In this document: one piece after another, positions 3,873 through 8,181 of the stretch
How positions within the stretch are numbered: the first letter of the stretch is position 1
Layout: each line of letters begins with the position of its first letter
DNA from: Pseudomonadota bacterium
GTDB taxonomy: Bacteria > Pseudomonadota > Gammaproteobacteria > Xanthomonadales > Xanthomonadaceae
DNA: 8,181 bases
Reading direction: 5' to 3'
Assembly: GCA_023392975.1 (NCBI GenBank)
Contig: JAEWNA010000345.1
Span: 1 to 8,181, forward strand
Translations under genes and position numbers: made by a program
The notes under the pieces: model-generated
What the model was told of the DNA's origin: nothing
What the model saw: only the letters and a program-made list of their open reading frames with translations
Database searches by the model: none

Positions 3873-4880
3873 ATGCACGACACAGACACGCCTGCAGCCA
3901 TAAGCATCGGCAGTTCGGGAACGACAAGGCCTCGGTTGTTCGACGAAGTTCGTCGACGTTTGCGCACGAAACACTACAGCGTGCGTACCGAGGAAGCGTA
4001 TGTCTACTGGATTCGCCGCTATATCCGTGCAAATGGATCACGACACCCCCGCGAGTTAGGCGGCGCGGCGGTAGAACGCTTCCTCAGCGATCTGGCGCGA
4101 CGAGACCGGGTAGCGCCCAGCACTCAGAATCAGGCGCTCGCAGCCCTGCTGTTCCTCTATCGGGAAGTGCTAGGGATCGATCTGCCCTGGATGGACAACG
4201 TCGTGCGGGCGAAGCGCGTGCCGCGACTGCCCGTGGTGCTCTCCAGGGCGGAGACGATGGCGCTCCTGCGGGCGATGTCCGGGCGGGAGGCGCTCATGGC
4301 AGGTCTGTTGTACGGCAGTGGTCTTCGACTGATGGAATGCCTGCGGCTGCGCATCAAGGATGTCGACCTCGCGCGCAATGCGCTGACCGTCCGCGAAGGC
4401 AAGGGCGGAAAGGACCGCCACACCGTGTTGCCGGCCGCGCTTCGCGATGCGTTGCGGGTGCAGGTCGAGCTGGCCCGCGCAGGCCATGCTCGTGATCTTG
4501 CGTCCGGATTCGGTGCTGTTTCGTTGCCCGGAGCGCTCGCGCGGAAATATCGCAGCGCCGAGCGCGAGGTCGGTTGGCAGTACGTGTTTCCTGCTTCGCG
4601 TCGAAGCGTCGATCCGGTCGATGGCAGCGAAAAGCGCCATCACCTCGACGAAAGCGTGCTCCAACGCGCGGTGCGCGCGGCCGCGCGTGCGGCCGACCTC
4701 GACAAGCCGGTCAGCCCGCATACGCTGCGCCACTGCTTCGCGACGCACCTGCTGGTAAGCGGTGCCGACATCCGCACCGTACAGGAACTCCTCGGTCACA
4801 AGGACGTCGCAACGACGCAGATCTACACGCACGTGTTGAATCGCGGCGCGGGCGCGGTGCTCAGCCCGCTCGACCGTTGA
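3873..4880 (+). CDS. intI: Integron integrase IntI (tyrosine recombinase)
   Basis: A 335-aa protein beginning MHDTDTPAAISIGSSG. The N-terminal SAM-like core-binding domain (LFDEVRRRLRTKHYSVRTEE…WIRRYI) is typical of IntI. Numbered from the upstream ATG at 3822, the catalytic residues are R169 (GSGLRLMECL), K194/K197 (REGKGGKDR), H300 and R303 (SPHTLRHCFATHLL), H326 (LLGHKDVATT) and Y335 (TQIYTHV). All are present. Residues about 241-278 (RKYRSAEREVGWQYVFPAS…HHLDES) are the IntI-specific insertion that separates integron integrases from XerC/D. I chose 3873 because typical IntI proteins are 320-340 aa and the extra 17 residues from 3822 have no ribosome site; neither site is strong. The enzyme appears intact and would recombine attI with folded attC sites. 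No LexA CTGT-N8-ACAG box was found upstream. Confidence 0.93.
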   Translation: MHDTDTPAAISIGSSGTTRPRLFDEVRRRLRTKHYSVRTEEAYVYWIRRYIRANGSRHPRELGGAAVERFLSDLARRDRVAPSTQNQALAALLFLYREVLGIDLPWMDNVVRAKRVPRLPVVLSRAETMALLRAMSGREALMAGLLYGSGLRLMECLRLRIKDVDLARNALTVREGKGGKDRHTVLPAALRDALRVQVELARAGHARDLASGFGAVSLPGALARKYRSAEREVGWQYVFPASRRSVDPVDGSEKRHHLDESVLQRAVRAAARAADLDKPVSPHTLRHCFATHLLVSGADIRTVQELLGHKDVATTQIYTHVLNRGAGAVLSPLDR

Positions 4881-4893
4881 CGTCGCAACGAAA

Positions 4894-4919
4894 AACGCCG
4901 GCGGTTTCCCGCCGGCGTT
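4894..4919 (-). terminator. Intrinsic terminator of the endonuclease gene
   Basis: A perfect 11-bp stem AACGCCGGCGG (4894-4904)/CCGCCGGCGTT (4909-4919) with a TTTC loop. On the minus strand it is followed by TTTTT (complement of 4891-4895), 28 bases after the endonuclease stop. In the plus direction it lies 14 bases after the intI stop but has no T-tract, so it may act only weakly there. Confidence 0.9.
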
Positions 4920-4946
4920 CCGTGTCGCGTCGCGATGTCCCGCGGA

Positions 4947-6713
4947 TCAGTTCAGCTGGCAGCTCGCCGGCTTGGTCGAGGTGAACAGCGCGCTGGTCGC
5001 CCATTCCGGATGATCGACGAACGGGTTGCGGTTGCCCTGGAAGCTGTAGACCACTTCGTTGCGGGCGATCTCGGCGGCATCCGGCGGATCGGCCTGGTGC
5101 CAGGCAATGAGCGTGGACAGCAGGCCCATGTAGGCGGGCGAGCTGGAGGTGATGACGATCTTGCTGCGGGTGTCGGTCAGCTCCAGGTCCGGCTCGTTCT
5201 GGCCGGTGGTCGGGTGCGCGCCGCCTTCGTAGCGGATGGCCATGTACATCACCGCACGGGCCATGTCGCCCTTGCGCTTGTTCCACACCTCGAACGAGCC
5301 ACCGTTGCCGTCCGGGCTGATCACCCAGTTGGAGTTGCCCGGGTAGGTGCCGCTGCCGCCGCCCATGCCGTTGTTCACTTCGGTCGCGCGCTCGCCGCAA
5401 CCCGAGGACTGCGGGCAGTTGGCGTAGGGCTTGTTGCCACGATCGGAGTTGTAGACCGACTCGGTGAGATACAGCATGTGGGTGTCGGTGTACGGCGCGT
5501 TCGGCAGGCCGAGGTTGCCGGTGGTCGACCCGAAGCCCAGCGAGTTCGGCCAGGTGTGTTCGCGGTTGTAGACCAGGCCCGAACCGGTGCCGGCGCGGCT
5601 GCTCACCTTGGTGAAGCTGTGGTTGAGGTAGGCGTCGAGGATCTTGCCCGAGTTGTTCGGATCCTCGTCCGCGATCTCGAGGATCGTCCACGTGTTGGTG
5701 GTGCCGCCGCTGTACGGGTAGCTGGTGTGGCCCTTGATCGTCTCGTGCAGCGAGCAGCGCAGCTGCGACGGGCTGCTGGTGTTGACGTGCTGGTAGTAGC
5801 CCGTGCCGCCACCGCCGCCGGAGGCGACGTTGAAGTTGACGACCGTGTTGCTGGCCATGGTCTGGCCGGTGGCGTCGGTGATCTTGCTGCCGACCACGGT
5901 GAAGGTGCAGGCCTCGCCGCCGACCAGCGCACTGTTGGTCGAGATGTTGGCCGTGGTGTTCGCCGACGACGGGTAGGTCAGGGCGACCGTGCCGGAAGTG
6001 GCGCAGGACAGCGTGAACGCGCCGGACGCGATGGCGACCTGCTCGCTGAACACCGCGGAGAGGTTGCCGGCGGCCGGGAAGTCGGTCGCGCCGTTGGTCG
6101 GCGTGGTCGAGCTCACCGCCGGGCGCGGGTTCGGGGCGACGAAGCTCTGGCCGTTGTTGCAGGCGTTGTAGGTCTTCGTGGCCGACGGCTTCCAGGTGAA
6201 GTTGGAATACGTCGTGCCGGTGCCGCCGAGCTGCAGCGAGGTGCCGGGCGTGGTCGAGCCGGTCTCGGAGACGGGCAGGTTGCTGCTGGTGCGACCGGCG
6301 GCCGGGCCGTTGCTGGCCTTGATCTGGCCTTCGTAGCTCAGGAACTGGACCACGTTGCCGCTGCCGTCGACCAGCGCGAAGCCGTCGCTGGCGCCGTTCT
6401 GGATGCCGTTGGTGGGGTAGGTCAGGGTCGCGATGCGCACCTGCGCGCCGCAGGTGACCAGGCTGCCGGCCGGCAGCGGGTCGTTGTCGTAGGTGACGGC
6501 CGCGGTCGCGGTGGCGCCGTTGTAGAGGTAGATGCGGTAGTTGCTGAGCGTTTCGCCCGCGGTGGCGACAACTTCGATCGCTTCGCCGGTGTCGCCGGAC
6601 GAGGTGGAATCGTCGTAGTGGAATTCGTTGATGAAGACTTCGGCATGGGCGACGCCGGTGGCCAGCAGCAGGGCGCAGGCGAGCGGCGACATCGTGGACA
6701 ACACACGCGACAT
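4947..6713 (-). CDS. Secreted endonuclease I with lamin-tail and Ig-like domains
   Basis: A 588-aa multidomain protein. Residues 1-24 are a Sec signal peptide (hydrophobic LACALLLATG, cleavage after VAHA). Residues about 25-150 form a lamin tail domain (EVFINEFHYDD…GEAIEVVA…YNG). Residues about 197-298 form a Big_5/SbsA-like Ig domain (RPAVSSTTPTNGATDFPA…ITDATGQTMASNTV). A Gly linker (299-305) is followed by an endonuclease I domain (306-585). Its motifs are YNREHTWP (382-389, catalytic His386), DTHMLY (410-415), KGDMARAVMYMAIRY (481-495) and NPFVDHPEW (563-571). Enzymes of this family are secreted or periplasmic nonspecific nucleases that degrade DNA and RNA. I place the start at 6713 because it precedes a perfect signal peptide; the frame is open much further upstream but has no export signal there. 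It is divergent from hrpB, convergent with intI, and ends before a strong terminator. Likely role: nutrient DNA scavenging or biofilm eDNA turnover. Confidence 0.92.
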   Translation of the reverse strand: MSRVLSTMSPLACALLLATGVAHAEVFINEFHYDDSTSSGDTGEAIEVVATAGETLSNYRIYLYNGATATAAVTYDNDPLPAGSLVTCGAQVRIATLTYPTNGIQNGASDGFALVDGSGNVVQFLSYEGQIKASNGPAAGRTSSNLPVSETGSTTPGTSLQLGGTGTTYSNFTWKPSATKTYNACNNGQSFVAPNPRPAVSSTTPTNGATDFPAAGNLSAVFSEQVAIASGAFTLSCATSGTVALTYPSSANTTANISTNSALVGGEACTFTVVGSKITDATGQTMASNTVVNFNVASGGGGGTGYYQHVNTSSPSQLRCSLHETIKGHTSYPYSGGTTNTWTILEIADEDPNNSGKILDAYLNHSFTKVSSRAGTGSGLVYNREHTWPNSLGFGSTTGNLGLPNAPYTDTHMLYLTESVYNSDRGNKPYANCPQSSGCGERATEVNNGMGGGSGTYPGNSNWVISPDGNGGSFEVWNKRKGDMARAVMYMAIRYEGGAHPTTGQNEPDLELTDTRSKIVITSSSPAYMGLLSTLIAWHQADPPDAAEIARNEVVYSFQGNRNPFVDHPEWATSALFTSTKPASCQLN

Positions 6714-6968
6714 AAGCGGATCTCTTCGGTTGGATGGGTGGAACGGGCGTCCCCGACCTGTTCCGGCCGCGGCCCATGACTCCCTGGCCGCACGGTTCCG
6801 GCGCGGCCCCCCGACCGCGCGCACGACCCGCCTCCGCGAGTCGCGCCACGGACGGCCAGGCCGCCCGTGGAGGACGGGGCAATCTAGCCGACACGTGTGA
6901 CAGCCGCCACCCGTCCGGCCGCAAGCCGCCGTGCCGGGCCGACGGACGGCGCCTGCTAGCCTGTCGCG
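6714..6968. other. Divergent intergenic region between the endonuclease gene and hrpB
   Basis: 255 bases without a supported gene; open frames across it are extensions of the endonuclease frame or shadows. It must hold promoters for both divergent genes. I see an 8-base palindrome ACACGTGT (6891-6898) and an AATCTA/TAGATT hexamer (6881-6886) but no convincing -35 for the nuclease. Confidence 0.4.
6954..6962 (+). promoter_or_regulatory. Candidate extended -10 for hrpB, suggesting a leaderless transcript
   Basis: TGCTAGCCT fits the TGnTAnnnT extended -10 form and ends 6 bases before the hrpB ATG, the distance at which transcription would start at or next to the start codon. No Shine-Dalgarno is present in those bases, which agrees with leaderless translation. 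There is no good -35. Weak by itself, as short motifs occur by chance. Confidence 0.35.
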
Positions 6969-8181
6969 ATGCCGTCCGACGCCTTCCCCATCGCCCCCCT
7001 CCTGCCGCAGATCGACGCCGCGCTCGCCGCGGGCACCCGGCTGGTGCTCGAAGCCCCGCCCGGCACCGGCAAGACCACCCAGGTGCCGCTGGCGCTGCGC
7101 GACGCTGACTGGCTGGGCGGCCGGAAGATCGTGATGCTGGAACCGCGCCGGGTGGCCGCGCGCGCGGCGGCGGGCTTCATGGCGAGACAGCTGGGCGAGG
7201 CGGTGGGCGAGACCGTCGGCTACCGCATCCGTTTCGAGAACAAGGTGTCGGCGCGGACCCGGATCGAGGTCGTGACCGAGGGCATCCTCACCCGGATGCT
7301 GCAGGACGACCCGATGCTGGACAGCGTCGGCGCGCTGCTGTTCGACGAATTCCACGAACGCCATCTCGCCGGCGATCTCGGCCTCGCCCTCGCGCTCGAC
7401 GTGCAGGCGGGCCTGCGCGAGGACCTGCGCCTCGTCGCGATGTCGGCGACGCTCGACGGCGAGCGGCTCGCACAGTTCCTCGACGCCCCGCGGCTGTCCA
7501 GCGCCGGCAGGAGCTTCCCGGTGACGATCGCGCACTTTCCCGCGCGCCGCGACGAGGCGCTGCCGCACCAGGTGCGGCGCGCGGTCGAACACGCGCTGGC
7601 GGCGCATCCCGGCGACGTGCTGGTGTTCCTGCCCGGGCAGCGCGAGATCGGGCAGGTCCAGGCGCTGCTCGACGACGCCCTGGCGTCGGCCGACGTCGAG
7701 ATCCTCACGCTCCACGGCGAACTCCCGGTCGAACAGCAGTCCCGCGTGCTGCAGCCGGCGCCCGACGGCCGCCGCCGCGTGGTGCTGGCGACCAACGTCG
7801 CCGAATCCAGCGTCACCCTGCCCGGCGTGCGCGTGGTGATCGACAGCGGCCTCGCGCGCGAGCCGCGCTACGACCCCAACAGCGGCTTCTCGCGGCTCGA
7901 CGTGGTCACCATCGCCCAGGCCTCCGCCGACCAGCGCGCGGGCCGCGCCGGCCGCGTGGCCGAGGGCTGGGCGTACCGGCTGTGGCCGGAATCGCAGCGG
8001 CTGGAACCGCAGCGCCGACCGGAAATCGCGCAGGTCGAACTCGCCTCGCTGGCGCTGGAACTCGCGGCCTGGGGCAGCGACGCGCTGCGCTTCGTCGATG
8101 CGCCGCCGCCCGGTGCGCTCGCCGCCGCTCGCGACCTGCTGCGCCGGCTCGGCGCGCTCGACGCCGGCCACGGCATCACCG
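6969..8181 (+). CDS. hrpB: ATP-dependent RNA helicase HrpB, N-terminal 404 residues (cut by window edge)
   Basis: The frame reads MPSDAFPIAPLLPQIDAALA and stays open to the window end. Helicase motifs occur in order: Walker A GTGKT (32-36), motif Ia EPRRVAARAAA (58-68), TEGILTRML (103-111), Walker B DEFH (126-129), SAT (159-161), LPGQREI (221-227), ATNVAES (274-280) and QRAGRAGR (322-329). The DEFH form (where DEAH enzymes have Ala), followed by ERH, and the start directly before a short N-terminal segment are typical of HrpB, a DExH-box helicase of proteobacteria. HrpA is much longer at the N-terminus. Full HrpB is around 800-850 aa, so about half is visible. Its precise cellular role is poorly defined. 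The start at 6969 fits the family start and lies behind a possible leaderless promoter. Confidence 0.93.
   Translation, partial: MPSDAFPIAPLLPQIDAALAAGTRLVLEAPPGTGKTTQVPLALRDADWLGGRKIVMLEPRRVAARAAAGFMARQLGEAVGETVGYRIRFENKVSARTRIEVVTEGILTRMLQDDPMLDSVGALLFDEFHERHLAGDLGLALALDVQAGLREDLRLVAMSATLDGERLAQFLDAPRLSSAGRSFPVTIAHFPARRDEALPHQVRRAVEHALAAHPGDVLVFLPGQREIGQVQALLDDALASADVEILTLHGELPVEQQSRVLQPAPDGRRRVVLATNVAESSVTLPGVRVVIDSGLAREPRYDPNSGFSRLDVVTIAQASADQRAGRAGRVAEGWAYRLWPESQRLEPQRRPEIAQVELASLALELAAWGSDALRFVDAPPPGALAAARDLLRRLGALDAGHGIT

Larger units (their letters stand above)
1161..4880 (-). mobile_element. Chromosomal integron: intI, attI and three recognisable cassettes
   Basis: The arrangement is diagnostic: an integrase gene on the plus strand (3873-4880), an attI-like junction just upstream of it, and genes on the minus strand separated by attC sites (distal remnant 1161-1220, 1684-1742, and one split site 2082-3354). 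Each cassette gene ends in or next to an R'' box. The attC sites share AATTCATTCAAGCC and GGCTTAA arms, implying a lineage-specific resident array. The central cassettes (1220-1680) are visibly more AT-rich than the surrounding chromosome. An IS110 element interrupts the array. Confidence 0.88.

Noticed and set aside
4861..6924. Two long frames overlapping the endonuclease (one on each strand)
   Set aside because: Both are repetitive Arg/Gly/Ala shadow translations in GC-rich DNA; the endonuclease frame has a signal peptide and domain motifs.
6714..8171. N-terminal extension of the endonuclease frame across the hrpB region
   Set aside because: No stop codon occurs only because of high GC; it is antisense to hrpB, whose helicase motifs are all in the plus strand, and the signal peptide starts at 6713.

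Overview
The window is GC-rich (the flanking genes are strongly G/C at third codon positions) and reads as a Xanthomonadaceae/Lysobacteraceae-type gammaproteobacterial chromosome. The attC sites have the Xanthomonas-like form (GCCTAAC, an AATTCATTCAAGCC arm, GTTAGGC), and hrpB and a secreted endonuclease I look native. No 16S gene or other decisive taxonomic marker is present, so the genus is an inference.

Layout. 1-110: end of an IS3-family insertion sequence (start of OrfA on the minus strand). It abuts a truncated plus-strand gene whose surviving 3' part (114-368) carries Asp/Gly calcium-loop-like repeats. 475-951 (-): a SUKH/SMI1-KNR4 protein. 1161-4880: a small chromosomal integron. The integrase gene intI (3873-4880, +) points away from a short cassette array read on the minus strand from attI (about 3713) leftwards. 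Cassette 1 carries a tRNA-Leu-like gene with no normal anticodon loop (3606-3692) and a 76-aa protein. Cassette 2 encodes a 97-aa DUF1871-like protein. Cassette 3 encodes a four-helix membrane protein. The attC sites after cassettes 2 and 3 have degenerate R' boxes, so the distal array looks frozen. 4894-4919 is a terminator, 4947-6713 (-) is a secreted LTD/Big_5/endonuclease I protein, and 6969-8181 (+) is the 5' part of hrpB, an ATP-dependent helicase cut by the window edge.

The attC of cassette 1 is split by an IS110-family element (about 2091-3248). Upstream of its recombinase I can read a complete bridge-RNA architecture by eye. A target-binding loop has two guides that spell the consensus attC end around a CT core, and a donor-binding loop has guides matching the element's own right and left ends. 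The joined ends would also create a -35/-10 pair in the excised circle. This RNA-programmed, integron-attC-seeking element and the anticodon-less tRNA-like gene next to attI are the two most interesting things here.

How it fits together: IntI would capture cassettes at attI and a candidate Pc promoter (3747-3776, -) would transcribe them. The IS110 element uses attC sites as landing pads and has separated the two halves of attC-1, probably impairing excision of cassette 1. The nuclease and hrpB are probably ordinary neighbours, not integron cargo.
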